A program made the position numbers and the translations under genes. From contig NZ_JBITLV010000006.1 of assembly GCF_044465595.1 (NCBI RefSeq), positions 310,001-374,000 on the forward strand: a DNA stretch of 64,000 bases, given 5' to 3'. The notes under the pieces are model-generated. The model was not told where the DNA came from, made no database searches, and saw only the letters and a program-made list of their open reading frames with translations. The DNA comes from Spongisporangium articulatum (GTDB lineage Bacteria; Actinomycetota; Actinomycetes; Actinomycetales; Kineosporiaceae). Each line of letters starts with the position of its first letter. The first letter of the stretch is position 1. Below are positions 51,161-59,914 of the stretch, one piece after another.

Positions 51161-52042
51161 GTGACTGAACAGCCCGAGGTCCCGGCGCTGCGCGACCCCG
51201 TCATGGTGGCCGCGTTCGAGGGCTGGAACGACGCCGGGGAGGCCGCCAGCGGTGCGGTCGCCCACCTGCGCGAGGTGTGGGACGCGCAGCCCGCGGGCGA
51301 GTTCGACCCCGAGGACTACCACGACTTCCAGGTCAGCCGCCCGACCGTCTCGATCGGCGAGGAGGGCCGCCGGAAGATCACCTGGCCGACCACCCGCCTG
51401 TACTGGGCCCGGCCGCCGGGCGCCAGCCGCGACGTGATCCTGGTCGCCGGCATCGAGCCGTCCATGCGCTGGCGGCAGTACACCCGGGAGCTGCTCGGCC
51501 ACGCCGACCGGCTACGGGTGGGCACGCTGGTCACGCTGGGCGCCCTGCTGGCCGACGTCCCGCACACGCGTCCGATCCCGGTGACCAGCACGAGCGACGA
51601 CGAGGACCTGATGCGTCGCCTGGCCCTGGAGCCGTCCCGCTACGAGGGCCCGACGGGCATCGTCGGGGTCGTCCAGGAGGCGGCCGGCACGCTCGGTCTG
51701 CCCTGCCTGTCGCTGTGGGCCGCCGTCCCGCACTACGTGGGCCAGTCGCCGTCCCCGAAGGCCACCCTGGCCCTGCTGCACCGGGTCGAGGAGATGCTCG
51801 AGGTGGCGATCCCGCTCGGCGAGCTCCCGGAGGACGCGCGGGCCTGGGAGACGGGGGTCGACCAGCTGGCCGAGGAGGACGCCGAGATCGCCGACTACGT
51901 GCGCCAGCTGGAGGAGGCCAAGGACACGGCCGACCTCCCCGAGGCGACCGGCGAGGCGATCGCACGCGAGTTCGAGCGCTACCTGCGTCGCCGCGGGGAC
52001 GACGAGCCGCCGGGCAAGGCGGGCCCGGGCCGACTGCCCTAG
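51161..52042 (+). CDS. PAC2 family protein
   Basis: A 293-residue protein of the PAC2 (proteasome assembly chaperone 2) family. The N-terminal LRDPVMVAAFEGWNDAGEAA is the family signature, and GIVGVVQEAAGTLGLPCLSL and PHYVGQSPSPKATLALLHRV follow. Despite the name, no assembly function has been shown for the actinobacterial members, so proximity to prcBA (20 kb away) is only suggestive. GTG start with GAGAAGAGGGAG upstream. Adjacent to metH as in mycobacteria. Confidence 0.9.
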   Translation: MTEQPEVPALRDPVMVAAFEGWNDAGEAASGAVAHLREVWDAQPAGEFDPEDYHDFQVSRPTVSIGEEGRRKITWPTTRLYWARPPGASRDVILVAGIEPSMRWRQYTRELLGHADRLRVGTLVTLGALLADVPHTRPIPVTSTSDDEDLMRRLALEPSRYEGPTGIVGVVQEAAGTLGLPCLSLWAAVPHYVGQSPSPKATLALLHRVEEMLEVAIPLGELPEDARAWETGVDQLAEEDAEIADYVRQLEEAKDTADLPEATGEAIAREFERYLRRRGDDEPPGKAGPGRLP

Positions 52043-52103
52043 GCGATCGGCCCGGCCCCGCCGTCGCCCGGCTGGTCGTGATCAGTTGGGGGGCTTAAGC
52101 GCG

Positions 52104-52144
52104 GCGTGGGCCGGCCACGCCCCTGAGGCATGACCGGCCCACGC
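52104..52144. terminator. Terminator between PAC2 and AraC genes
   Basis: GCGTGGGCCGG (52104-52114) pairs perfectly with CCGGCCCACGC (52134-52144) around a 19-base loop. It lies 61 bases after the PAC2 stop and faces the 3' end of the convergent AraC gene, so it may act on both. Nothing else was seen in the 274-base interval. Confidence 0.7.
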
Positions 52145-52316
52145 ATGCCCACCCCACGGAGGTGGACATCCGGCTCGGTGACGGGAGCACGCGACGAGGG
52201 CCTCCGGACGCCTCGCCCCGGCATCGCCATCGGGCCGGACACGCCCTCAGAGCCTGACAGCGAAATCAGCGCTGGTCAGCGGCGCCCCAGGCCAGCCCGT
52301 TGTCAGTTCCGGCCAG

Positions 52317-53366
52317 CTAGTCCGGGTCGAGGGCGTTCTGCCGCCGCCAGGCCTCCGGCGGCATCCCGGTCCAGCGCCGGAACGCCCGGCTGAAGCCCGT
52401 GACGTCGGCGTAGCCCAGGGAACGGGCGATCTGCGCGTGGGTGAGCCCCGCACGGAAGGCGCGGCGGACGTCGTCCAGCCGCTGCTCGTCCTGCAGGGAC
52501 CGGAACGACGTGCCCTCGTCGGCCAGGTAGCGTCGCAGGCTGCGCGCCGAGACGGACAGCACGGCCGCGGCGGCGTCCAGCCCCGGCGCCCGGCCGTCGG
52601 CCAGCAACCCGCGCACGCGCGTCGTCCAGCTGGGACCCGCGGCCAGCAGGTCGACCTGGCGGCGGCACTCCTCGACCGTCTCCCGGTGCAGCCGCTCGTT
52701 GCGGGTCGGCAGGGGCCGGGCCAGCACCTCCCCGGCGATGACGATCCGGAACTGCCCGGCGTCCCACCGGATCGGGATCCCGGCCAGGCTCTCCAGGACC
52801 GCGGCGTCCGCGGAGCGCGGGAAGTCGACGCAGACCTCCTGCAGCGGCACCGGGACTCCGGTCAGCTGGCGACCGATCACGGCCATGGCGGCGGCAGCCC
52901 GCACGACGTAGAAGATGCGCAGTTCGCCGGGGGCCACCACGTTGCGCACGCTCAGGTGGACGTCCCTGCCGACCACCTCGGGCGTGATCAGCGTCAACGT
53001 CCGGGTCAGGGACATGAACGACAGCCCGGTCAGGATCCCCTGGCCGAGCGTGGCGCTGGACGAGATCGCCGTGCGCCAGGCCCCGAGGTCCGACAACGAC
53101 GCCAGGTGGGTGCCGAGCCCGACCTCCACGCCGAGCGCCACCGGCCCGGGCCCGACCCGCTCGCGGCTGAGCCGCAGCAGCGAGCGCACCACGGCGAACT
53201 CGGCGGCCACCTGGATGGTCTCGGAGGCGTTGGGGAGGTCGTACGTGTGCAGGCCGGTACCGGCCAGGAGTTCGTCGTCGAAGAACCCGTGCCGGCGCCC
53301 GACGTTGATGATGTCGAGCAGCATCCCGGTGGCGGGCAGGGGCTTCGAACCCGCGGGGACGGTCAT
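52317..53366 (-). CDS. AraC family transcriptional regulator (OruR/ArgR-like N-domain)
   Basis: A 349-residue regulator. The first 220 residues form the arabinose-binding-like domain found in OruR and related regulators (TIQVAAEFAVVRSLLRLSRE). The C-terminal AraC helix-turn-helix pair reads LDAAAAVLSVSARSLRRYLA and AQIARSLGYADVTGFSRAFR, ending RRWTGMPPEAWR. Ligands in the subgroup include amino acids and aromatic compounds. It is 10 bases downstream of mshC on the same strand, so it may be co-transcribed, although a role in mycothiol synthesis would be unusual. Confidence 0.9.
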   Translation of the reverse strand: MTVPAGSKPLPATGMLLDIINVGRRHGFFDDELLAGTGLHTYDLPNASETIQVAAEFAVVRSLLRLSRERVGPGPVALGVEVGLGTHLASLSDLGAWRTAISSSATLGQGILTGLSFMSLTRTLTLITPEVVGRDVHLSVRNVVAPGELRIFYVVRAAAAMAVIGRQLTGVPVPLQEVCVDFPRSADAAVLESLAGIPIRWDAGQFRIVIAGEVLARPLPTRNERLHRETVEECRRQVDLLAAGPSWTTRVRGLLADGRAPGLDAAAAVLSVSARSLRRYLADEGTSFRSLQDEQRLDDVRRAFRAGLTHAQIARSLGYADVTGFSRAFRRWTGMPPEAWRRQNALDPD

Positions 53367-53376
53367 CCGGCCGGGG

Positions 53377-54633
53377 TCAGAACCGGACGCCGAGCAGGGC
53401 GTCCACCGCGCGGCTCAGGACGCCGGGAGCCCCCTCGACGGTGCCGCCGCGGGTCAGCTGCAGCTCGGCCCAGCGGTCCACGGCGGCGAGCGCCCCGGGC
53501 GCGGCCAGGTCGTCGGACAGGTGCTCGCGAACGCGCTGCAACGTCTCGTCGGGGGCGGGACCCGCGGCGCGGGCGAATGCGTCCCGCCAGCGGTCGAGGC
53601 GGGCCTGGGCGGCGGCCAGGACGTCGTCGGACCAGTCCCAGTCGGTGCGGTAGTGGTGGGCGAGGATGGCCAGCCGGATCGCCGCCGGGTCGACGCCGGC
53701 GGCCCGCAGCTTCGCGACGAACACCAGGTTGCCGCGCGACTTGCTCATCTTCTCGCCGTCGTAGCGGACCATCCCGGCGTGCGCGTACAGCCTGGCGAAC
53801 GGCCACTTGCCGGTCAGCGAGTGGGCGTGCGAGGCGCTCATCTCGTGGTGCGGGAAGACCAGGTCGGACCCGCCGCCCTGCACGTCGAAGGCCATCCCGA
53901 GGTGCTCCAGCGCGATGGTCGAGCACTCGATGTGCCAGCCCGGCCGGCCGCGCCCCAGCCGCCCGCCGTCCCAGGAGGGCTCCCCGGTGCGTTCGACGCG
54001 CCACAGCAGCGGGTCGAGCGGCTGCCGCTTGCCGGCCCGGTCCGGGTCGCCGCCCCGTTCGGCGAACACCGGGCGCATGGCGGTCTCGTCGAGGCCGGAC
54101 ACGGACCCGAAGCGGCGGTCCGAGGTGACGTCGAAGTACACGTCCTGGGCGCCCTCGACGGCCGCGTCGGGGGTGGCCACCGGGTAGGCGGCGCCGGAGT
54201 CGACGAGCCGCTCGACGGCGTCCACCACCAGCGGTACGACCTCGGTGACGCCCAGGTACTCCTGGGGCGGCAGGACGCCGAGGGCGGCCATGTCGTCGAC
54301 GAACCCGGCGATCTCGCGGGCCGCCAGGTCCTGCCACTCGACGCCCGTGGCGGTGGCCCGCTCCAGCAGCGGGTCGTCGACGTCGGTGATGTTCTGCACG
54401 TAGTGCACCGTGTGGCCGGCGTCGAGCCAGGCCCGGTACAGCAGGTCGAAGGCGACGTAGGTGGCGGCGTGCCCGAGGTGGGTGGCGTCGTAGGGGGTGA
54501 TGCCGCAGACGTACATCCGGGCCTCGGGGCCCGCCGAGACGGGCAGCACGCGGCCCGAGGAGGTGTCGTGCAACCGCGGCGGCAACCCGGTTCCGGGCAG
54601 CGACGGGACGGAAGGGGCGGGCCACGGCTTCAC
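53377..54633 (-). CDS. mshC: Mycothiol ligase MshC (cysteine:GlcN-Ins ligase)
   Basis: A 418-residue cysteinyl-tRNA synthetase-like enzyme that joins cysteine to GlcN-inositol in mycothiol synthesis. YVCGITPYDATHLGHAATYV includes zinc ligand Cys43 and the HIGH-equivalent; GWHIECSTIALEHLG and FPHHEMSASHA give the other zinc ligands; GEKMSKSRGNLVF is KMSKS. The short helical C-terminus and lack of anticodon domain separate it from CysS. GTG start with TAGGCT six bases upstream, overlapping the stop of the winged-helix gene. Confidence 0.95.
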   Translation of the reverse strand: MKPWPAPSVPSLPGTGLPPRLHDTSSGRVLPVSAGPEARMYVCGITPYDATHLGHAATYVAFDLLYRAWLDAGHTVHYVQNITDVDDPLLERATATGVEWQDLAAREIAGFVDDMAALGVLPPQEYLGVTEVVPLVVDAVERLVDSGAAYPVATPDAAVEGAQDVYFDVTSDRRFGSVSGLDETAMRPVFAERGGDPDRAGKRQPLDPLLWRVERTGEPSWDGGRLGRGRPGWHIECSTIALEHLGMAFDVQGGGSDLVFPHHEMSASHAHSLTGKWPFARLYAHAGMVRYDGEKMSKSRGNLVFVAKLRAAGVDPAAIRLAILAHHYRTDWDWSDDVLAAAQARLDRWRDAFARAAGPAPDETLQRVREHLSDDLAAPGALAAVDRWAELQLTRGGTVEGAPGVLSRAVDALLGVRF

Positions 54634-54642
54634 GACGGGAGC

Positions 54643-54978
54643 CTAACCGCCGTGCGGGTCGAGTCTCGCCAGCAGGGCTCGCATCCCGGCCAGTTCGGCC
54701 GCCAGCGCCGAACGGCCCTGTCCGGTGATCGTCACCCAGGTCCGGGGGCGGCGGCCCTCGGTGTCCTTGCGTTGGCGCACCAGCCCGGCCTCGGCCAGGA
54801 CGGCGAGGTGGCGGCCCAGGTTGCCGTCGGTCAGCCCGAGCGTGCTCTTGAGGAAGCCGAAGTCCGCCTCCCCCGCCTCGGCCAGGACGGCGAGCACGGC
54901 GAGCCGGGCCCGCTGGTGCACCACCTCCTCGAACCCGAGGGCCGGGTGGGCCGGGTGGGCCGGTTCAGTCTCCGGCAC
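54643..54978 (-). CDS. Winged-helix transcriptional regulator (MarR/PadR-like)
   Basis: A 111-residue one-domain regulator with a winged helix: HQRARLAVLAVLAEAGEADF, LKSTLGLTDGNLGRHLAVLA and the wing RQRKDTEGRRPRTWVTIT. Small regulators of this type usually pair with a membrane protein or transporter. Here its GTG start overlaps the 3' end of a membrane-protein gene by 14 bases, so it is translated with it. Two ACTCTG dyads upstream of that gene are the likely targets, giving an autoregulated two-gene cassette. Confidence 0.87.
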   Translation of the reverse strand: MPETEPAHPAHPALGFEEVVHQRARLAVLAVLAEAGEADFGFLKSTLGLTDGNLGRHLAVLAEAGLVRQRKDTEGRRPRTWVTITGQGRSALAAELAGMRALLARLDPHGG

Positions 54979-55615
54979 GGACGGCTCCCTCCCGCAGACG
55001 GGCGACGACGCCGAGCGCGACCGTCAGGAGGGCCAGGGTCAGCATGATCGCGTGGTGGTACCACCAGACGTAGTCGGCCTCGGGCAGCCGGTTGGTCAGC
55101 CAGTACGGGCCTTCCAGCACCCCCAGCAGCCCCACCGTCAGGGACCACACCGTCAGGGCGCGGACCTTCTCGGCCAGCCCGATGAGCAGCAACCCCGGTG
55201 CGGCGGCCAGGAACGGTCCACCGATGGACAGCACGATGGCCAGCGGCGGCAGCACCGCGAAGGTCACGGCGCCGGCGGCGGCCGCTCCGGCCGGGCGGGA
55301 GACGCCCATGCCCTGGCCGCGACGGGCCCGCCGGCGCAGCCACCAGAGCACCGTGAAGGCCAGCGGTACGACGACCCAGCCGACGATCTGAACCGGGGTC
55401 GACCCGAAGAAACCCGGGTCGTACAGGCCTTCCGACGGGCCGCTCGGGGCCAGCACCCGATCGGCCAGGAAGTCCTGGCCCTCCGCGATCGTCAGCCCCG
55501 CCCCGACCACGAGGAGCGGCACGGACGCCGCCCGCCGGGTCGCACGGACCCGCCCCTGCAGTGCCGTGAGGCTCGCGTAGTCGGCGAACGCCGTTCCCGC
55601 GTCGGTGCCGTCCAT
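54965..55615 (-). CDS. Polytopic membrane protein of unknown function
   Basis: A 216-residue membrane protein from ATG 55615, which has GAGGGGG at a good distance; the upstream ATG 55636 abuts an operator and has no such site. About six TM helices: SVPLLVVGAGLTIAEG, PVQIVGWVVVPLAFTVLWWL, GAVTFAVLPPLAIVLSIGG, FLAAAPGLLLIGLAE, LTVWSLTVGLLGVLEG, HHAIMLTLALLTVALG. No transport motif is recognised. It leads the cassette with the winged-helix regulator. Confidence 0.8.
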   Translation of the reverse strand: MDGTDAGTAFADYASLTALQGRVRATRRAASVPLLVVGAGLTIAEGQDFLADRVLAPSGPSEGLYDPGFFGSTPVQIVGWVVVPLAFTVLWWLRRRARRGQGMGVSRPAGAAAAGAVTFAVLPPLAIVLSIGGPFLAAAPGLLLIGLAEKVRALTVWSLTVGLLGVLEGPYWLTNRLPEADYVWWYHHAIMLTLALLTVALGVVARLREGAVRAGD

Positions 55616-55638
55616 GGCCGTACCCCCTCGCATCATTT

Positions 55639-55686
55639 ACTCTGCGGTGCAGAGTTCGTTGTGACGCTTACTCTGCATCACAGAGT
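55639..55686. promoter_or_regulatory. Two ACTCTG dyads before the membrane-protein/regulator cassette
   Basis: ACTCTGC-GGT-GCAGAGT (55639-55655) is perfect; ACTCTG-CATCA-CAGAGT (55670-55686) is a second copy 31 bases away, about three helical turns. Both lie directly before the cassette start. They are the obvious operator pair for the small winged-helix regulator. Confidence 0.75.
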
Positions 55687-55718
55687 GAACGCCACGCAAG
55701 AGGGTCGGTGACCGGAGT

Positions 55719-56552
55719 TCAGAACGGCGGCCAGGGGATCGCGGGCCAGTCCCCGGGCTGGCGGGGGTACCGGCCGCGCCGGACCAGCCGCCGGGCCCGC
55801 TCCGCCGTCCGGGCCACCTCGTCGGCGTCCAGCAACTCGCACAGGTCATCGAAAAGCCTTGTGTCACCGGCCAGATCGGTCTCGACCCGGGTGAGCCGCG
55901 CGAGCTCCTCGTCCCCCAGCGGGCGCCCCCGGAAACCCCACAGGACCGTGCGCAGCTTGTCGTCCAGGTTGAACGTGAGGCCGTGATCGACGCCGTAGAG
56001 GGCGCCGCCGGCGTGCCGCAGCACGTGCCCGCCCTTGCGGTCGGTGTTGTTGGCGACGGCGTCGAAGACGGCCATCCGGGCCAGTGTCGGGTCGTCGGCG
56101 TGGGCCAGGACGACGGGACGCCCGGCGGGGCCCTCGGCGTCCAGCACCCTCAACCAGCCCTCGGGCAGGCGGCCGGGCTCCACGATATCGATCAGCCCGC
56201 CGCCCGGTTCGGGGATCTCCTCGGGCTCGCCCACCCACCACTGGACGCTGCCGGGGCCGCTGGGGCCGTCGCGCAGGACGGTGGGCGGGACGACGTCCCA
56301 GCCGGCGGCCGCGCTGAGCCGGTAGGCGGCCACCTCCCGCCGGGCCAACGTCCGCGCCGGGAAGTCCCACAGCGGCCGCTCCCCCGCGACCGGCTTGTAG
56401 ACGCACGGCACGGTCGCGCCGTCCAGGGTGACCGTGGCGTAGAGCGTGGCGTTGCTGGCGTCGGTGATCCGGCCGAGCACCTCCAGCCGCCCGAAGGCCA
56501 GCAGCTCGAGCAGCTCCGCCTGCCCGGGGGCCGGAGCCGGTCCCTCGCTCAG
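55719..56552 (-). CDS. SCO1664 family protein
   Basis: A protein of about 277 residues of the SCO1664 family, which resembles a kinase-like fold of the phosphatidylinositol kinase or HipA type. Recognised parts: GRITDASNATLYATVTLDGA, VPCVYKPVAGERPLWDFPAR, TLARREVAAYRLSAAAGWDV, VFDAVANNTDRKGGHVLRH, GVDHGLTFNLDDKLRTVLWG. The NNTDRKxxH and GVDHGLTF motifs are like kinase catalytic and metal loops. No ATG/GTG/TTG lies at the expected N-terminus; a CTG overlapping the DUF3090 stop (CTGA) is the best candidate. Confidence 0.82.
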   Translation of the reverse strand: MSEGPAPAPGQAELLELLAFGRLEVLGRITDASNATLYATVTLDGATVPCVYKPVAGERPLWDFPARTLARREVAAYRLSAAAGWDVVPPTVLRDGPSGPGSVQWWVGEPEEIPEPGGGLIDIVEPGRLPEGWLRVLDAEGPAGRPVVLAHADDPTLARMAVFDAVANNTDRKGGHVLRHAGGALYGVDHGLTFNLDDKLRTVLWGFRGRPLGDEELARLTRVETDLAGDTRLFDDLCELLDADEVARTAERARRLVRRGRYPRQPGDWPAIPWPPF

Positions 56553-57112
56553 CGCCGGTACCCGTTCGCCCGCGGGCAGATGTGCCCCTCGGGGTCGAGC
56601 GGGTTGGCGCAGAACGGGCACGGCGGGCGACCGGCGGCCACCACGGCCAGGGCGCGCCTGGCGAACGCCCGGGCCACCGCCCCGCTCAGGCTGACCCGGA
56701 GCACCGCGCCCTCGGCATCGTCCTCGACGTCGGGCAGTTCGTCGTCGTCCTCGCCGGCCGGCCCGGCCTCGAAGCACTCGATGACGACCCGTTCGGTGTC
56801 ACCGTCCCAGGCCAGGCTCATGGTGCCGACCCGGAACTCCTCCTCGATCGGGACGTCGAGGGGCCCGGAGTCCTCGTCGCCGACCGGGGCCAGGGCGGGC
56901 ACGGGGGCCTCGCCGCCGGTGCGCCGCACGACCTCGTCGAGCAGTTCGTCGACCCGTTCGGCGAGCACCGAGACCTGCTGCTTCTCCAGCTGGACCGTCG
57001 TCAGCCGCCGGCCCGCGCGAGCCTGCAGGAAGAACGTGCGTGACCCGGGCTGACCCGTCGTCCCGGCGACGAACCGCTCGGGCGGGTCGTACTCGAACAC
57101 CTCACGGGGCAT
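56549..57112 (-). CDS. DUF3090 family protein
   Basis: A 187-residue protein of the DUF3090 family. N-terminus REVFEYDPPERFVAGTTGQP is conserved; the C-terminus carries a zinc-ribbon-like pair CPFC...HICPR (RPPCPFCANPLDPEGHICPR). The middle is acidic (EDDDELPDVEDDAE). Function unknown. ATG start. Always found beside a SCO1664 gene and a histidine phosphatase in actinobacteria, as here. Confidence 0.92.
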   Translation of the reverse strand: MPREVFEYDPPERFVAGTTGQPGSRTFFLQARAGRRLTTVQLEKQQVSVLAERVDELLDEVVRRTGGEAPVPALAPVGDEDSGPLDVPIEEEFRVGTMSLAWDGDTERVVIECFEAGPAGEDDDELPDVEDDAEGAVLRVSLSGAVARAFARRALAVVAAGRPPCPFCANPLDPEGHICPRANGYRR

Positions 57113-57123
57113 GGACAGTGACC

Positions 57124-57894
57124 CTACGGCCTCACGTCGGCACCGTGCGAACCACCGTGCGAACCACCCACCACGGCGTCGGAGGAGGCCTCCGCATCAT
57201 CCGTGGGCCCGTCCGCCGGCTCGCCCTTCGGCCGGGCCGGCGGGACGACGCCGCTCAGGTCGCCGCCGACGTCGTTGACCCGCAGCGCGAACGGTCGCAG
57301 CCGGGTGTACCGGACGACGGAGACCGAGCACGGGTCGGCGACCAGCCGCTGGAAGGCGTCGAGGTGCATGCCGAGCGCGTCGGCCAGGATCGACTTGATC
57401 ACGTCCCCGTGCGAGACGGCCAGCCAGACCGCGTCGTCACCGTGTTCGGCGGCGATGCGGGCGTCGTGCTCGCGGATCGCGGTCACGGCGCGGGTCTGCA
57501 TCTGCGGGATCGATTCGCCGTGCTCACCGGGGAAGGTCACCGCGCTGGCGTGGGCCTGCACGACCTTCCAGAGTGGTTCTTCGGCAAGCTCTTTCAGCGG
57601 CCGGCCGGTCCAGTCGCCGTACTTGCACTCGCCCAGCCGCTCGTCGGTGACGGGGCTCAGCGCGCCGTCGAGGGTCCGGGGATGCGCGTCGAGCAGCAGC
57701 TGGGCCGTCTCCTGGCAGCGCTGCAGCGGGCTGACGACGGCTGCGGCCAGGGGGACGGCGGCCAGCCGCTCGGCCAGGCCCTTCGCCTGCGTCCGGCCGG
57801 TCTCGTCGAGCCCGATGCCCGGGGTCCAGCCCGCGAGCAGCCCGGTGGCGTTGGCGTTCGTGCGCCCATGGCGGACGAGCAGGACGGTCGGCAC
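57124..57894 (-). CDS. Histidine phosphatase family protein (MSMEG_4193-type phosphomutase)
   Basis: A 256-residue member of the histidine phosphatase superfamily. The RHG motif is VLLVRHGRTNANATG (His9 phosphorylated); the second His is in AVSHGDVIKSILADALG; the acidic partner is in ECKYGDWTGRPLKELA. The C-terminal tail (about 220-256) is low complexity (Ala/Asp/Ser/Gly). Probably acts on a small phosphate ester. Eleven bases before DUF3090 on the same strand. Confidence 0.92.
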   Translation of the reverse strand: MPTVLLVRHGRTNANATGLLAGWTPGIGLDETGRTQAKGLAERLAAVPLAAAVVSPLQRCQETAQLLLDAHPRTLDGALSPVTDERLGECKYGDWTGRPLKELAEEPLWKVVQAHASAVTFPGEHGESIPQMQTRAVTAIREHDARIAAEHGDDAVWLAVSHGDVIKSILADALGMHLDAFQRLVADPCSVSVVRYTRLRPFALRVNDVGGDLSGVVPPARPKGEPADGPTDDAEASSDAVVGGSHGGSHGADVRP

Positions 57895-57910
57895 ACCCCC
57901 AGGGTAAGCC

Positions 57911-58753
57911 TCAGCCCGTGGCGGAGATGACCCCGGAGGCGACCAGGATGATCACTGCGATGCCGGCCCCGATCCGGTAGGGCACGAACGTGGTGATCGG
58001 ATACTTGGCGACCAGCTTCAGCAGCCAGGCGATCGAGGCGTAGGCGACCACGAACGAGACGAGGGTGCCGACGGCGAGCTCGCCCCAGCCGACGACGTCC
58101 GTGTTGACGTCCTTCAGGGACAGCACGCCCGCACCCGTCAGGGCGGGGATGGCCAGGAAGAAGGACAGTCGGGTGGCGGCCACGCGGCTGGCCCCGAGCA
58201 GCAGGCCCGCGGAGATGGTGGCCCCCGAACGGGACACCCCCGGCACCAGGGCCACGCACTGGACCAGACCGATGATCAGGACCTGCTTCAGGGACAGGTC
58301 CTCCTCGCCGTACTTCTGCGCCGGGTTCCGCTCGGCCCAGACCAGGACCCCGCTCCACACGATCAGCGCGCCCGCGACCACCCAGAGGCTGCGCAGCGGC
58401 CCCGTGATCAGCGGCTCGGCGACCAGACCGACGACGGCGATCGGCAGCGACCCGGCGATCACGCACCAGGCGAACCGGTAGTCCGGCTCCTGCCGGGCCT
58501 CGGCACTGACCAGGCCCCGGAACCAGACGGCGGCCAGGCGCAGGATGTCCTGGCGGAAATACAGGAACGTGGCGACGATCGCACCGAACTGGATGATCGC
58601 CGTCAGCGCCGTCACCGACTTGTCGTCGACGGGCAGGTCGAGCAGGCCCTCGAAGACCGTCAGGTGGCCGGTGCTGGAGACCGGGAGGAACTCCGTCAGC
58701 CCCTCGACGACGCCGAGGACGACCGCGTCCACATAGCTGACCGTGCCGCTCAC
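57911..58753 (-). CDS. uppP: Undecaprenyl-diphosphatase UppP (BacA)
   Basis: A 280-residue integral membrane phosphatase that recycles undecaprenyl pyrophosphate carrier lipid for cell wall synthesis. The catalytic motifs are VEGLTEFLPVSSTGHLTVFE and ALVPGVSRSGATISAGLLLG (Ser/Arg). Eight TM helices are predicted. GTG start overlaps the stop of the upstream oxidoreductase gene (GTGA), so they are translationally coupled. Confers bacitracin resistance when abundant. Confidence 0.96.
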   Translation of the reverse strand: MSGTVSYVDAVVLGVVEGLTEFLPVSSTGHLTVFEGLLDLPVDDKSVTALTAIIQFGAIVATFLYFRQDILRLAAVWFRGLVSAEARQEPDYRFAWCVIAGSLPIAVVGLVAEPLITGPLRSLWVVAGALIVWSGVLVWAERNPAQKYGEEDLSLKQVLIIGLVQCVALVPGVSRSGATISAGLLLGASRVAATRLSFFLAIPALTGAGVLSLKDVNTDVVGWGELAVGTLVSFVVAYASIAWLLKLVAKYPITTFVPYRIGAGIAVIILVASGVISATG

Positions 58754-59811
58754 TCGGCCAACCCGCTCGCCTCGAGGATCTCGGCCATCCGCCGGACGTG
58801 GTCCAGGCGGGCCTCCAGGGTGGGCGCGAACGGGACGACGGACAGCGTCGTCACCCCGGCCTCGGCGAATGCGTGCATGCGGTCGCGGATCCGATCTGCC
58901 GGCCCGATCAGGCTGGTGGCGTCGATGAAGTCGCGCGGCACGGCCGCGGCGGCCTCGGCGTACTTCCGGGCGAGGTACAGGTCCTGCACCGTCGCAGCCT
59001 CGTCCTCGAACCCCATCCGGCAGGCGAGCGCGTTGTAGAAGTTCTGCTCGCGGCTGCCCATCCCGCCCACGTACAGCGCCGCGTAGGCGCGGATGCCGAG
59101 GGCGGCCTGGTCCAGGTCGTCGGCGATGGCGACCGGGACGGTGGGGACGACGTCGAATCCTGCCATCGGATCCTGAGCGCCGCCTGAAACCTTCTCGCGT
59201 CCGGTGCGCACGTGGGCCAGCGACACGTCGGCGTGCTCGGGCGAGAAGAAGATGGCCAGCCAGCCGTCGGCGATCTCGCCGGTCAGCTCGAGGTTCTTCG
59301 GCCCCACCGAGGCCAGGTAGACCGGGATCCGTTCGCGGACCGGATGCACGGTCAGCTTGATCGGTTTCCCGGCCCCGTCGGGCAGCGGCAGCGTCCAGTG
59401 CTCCCCCGCGTACTCCAGGCGCTCGCGGGCCAGCGCCTTGCGCACGATCTCCACGTACTCGCGGGTGCGGCTGAGCGGCTTCGCGAACCGGACGCCGTGC
59501 CAGCCCTCGCTGACCTGCGGGCCGGAGACCCCCAGCCCGAGCCGGAACCGGCCGCCGGACAACGAGTCCAGGGTCGCGGCGGTCATCGCGGTCATCGCCG
59601 GGGTGCGGGCCGGGATCTGCAGGACGGCGGCGCCCAGCCCGATCCGCTGCGTGTGCGCACCCACCCAGGACAACACCGTCGGGGCGTCCGAGCCGTAGGC
59701 CTCGGCCACCCAGACCGAGTCGTAGCCGAGCTTGTCGGCCTCCTGGGCGAGGACGAGGTTGTCGGCGTCGTTACCGGCGCCCCAGTAGCCGAGATTGAGA
59801 CCCAGTCGCAT
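58750..59811 (-). CDS. LLM-class F420-dependent oxidoreductase
   Basis: A 353-residue luciferase-like TIM-barrel oxidoreductase. Family features: MRLGLNLGYWG, LGYDSVWVAEAYGSDAPTVL, and GRFRLGLGVSGPQVSEGWHG (cofactor phosphate region). Members use coenzyme F420; the substrate is unknown. ATG 59811 with TAGGGT eight bases upstream, consistent with leaderless expression. It leads the set uppP, histidine phosphatase, DUF3090, SCO1664, an order widespread in actinobacteria. Divergent from the aldo/keto reductase. Confidence 0.92.
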   Translation of the reverse strand: MRLGLNLGYWGAGNDADNLVLAQEADKLGYDSVWVAEAYGSDAPTVLSWVGAHTQRIGLGAAVLQIPARTPAMTAMTAATLDSLSGGRFRLGLGVSGPQVSEGWHGVRFAKPLSRTREYVEIVRKALARERLEYAGEHWTLPLPDGAGKPIKLTVHPVRERIPVYLASVGPKNLELTGEIADGWLAIFFSPEHADVSLAHVRTGREKVSGGAQDPMAGFDVVPTVPVAIADDLDQAALGIRAYAALYVGGMGSREQNFYNALACRMGFEDEAATVQDLYLARKYAEAAAAVPRDFIDATSLIGPADRIRDRMHAFAEAGVTTLSVVPFAPTLEARLDHVRRMAEILEASGLAE

Positions 59812-59914
59812 GGCTGGCGACCCTACCGGTGCGGACCGGACGATCAACCGCGGACGGTGGGGGCCGCGTGGCAGTGGCCCGCGAGAGGCCCCACGACCAG
59901 TAGGTTGAGCCCTC

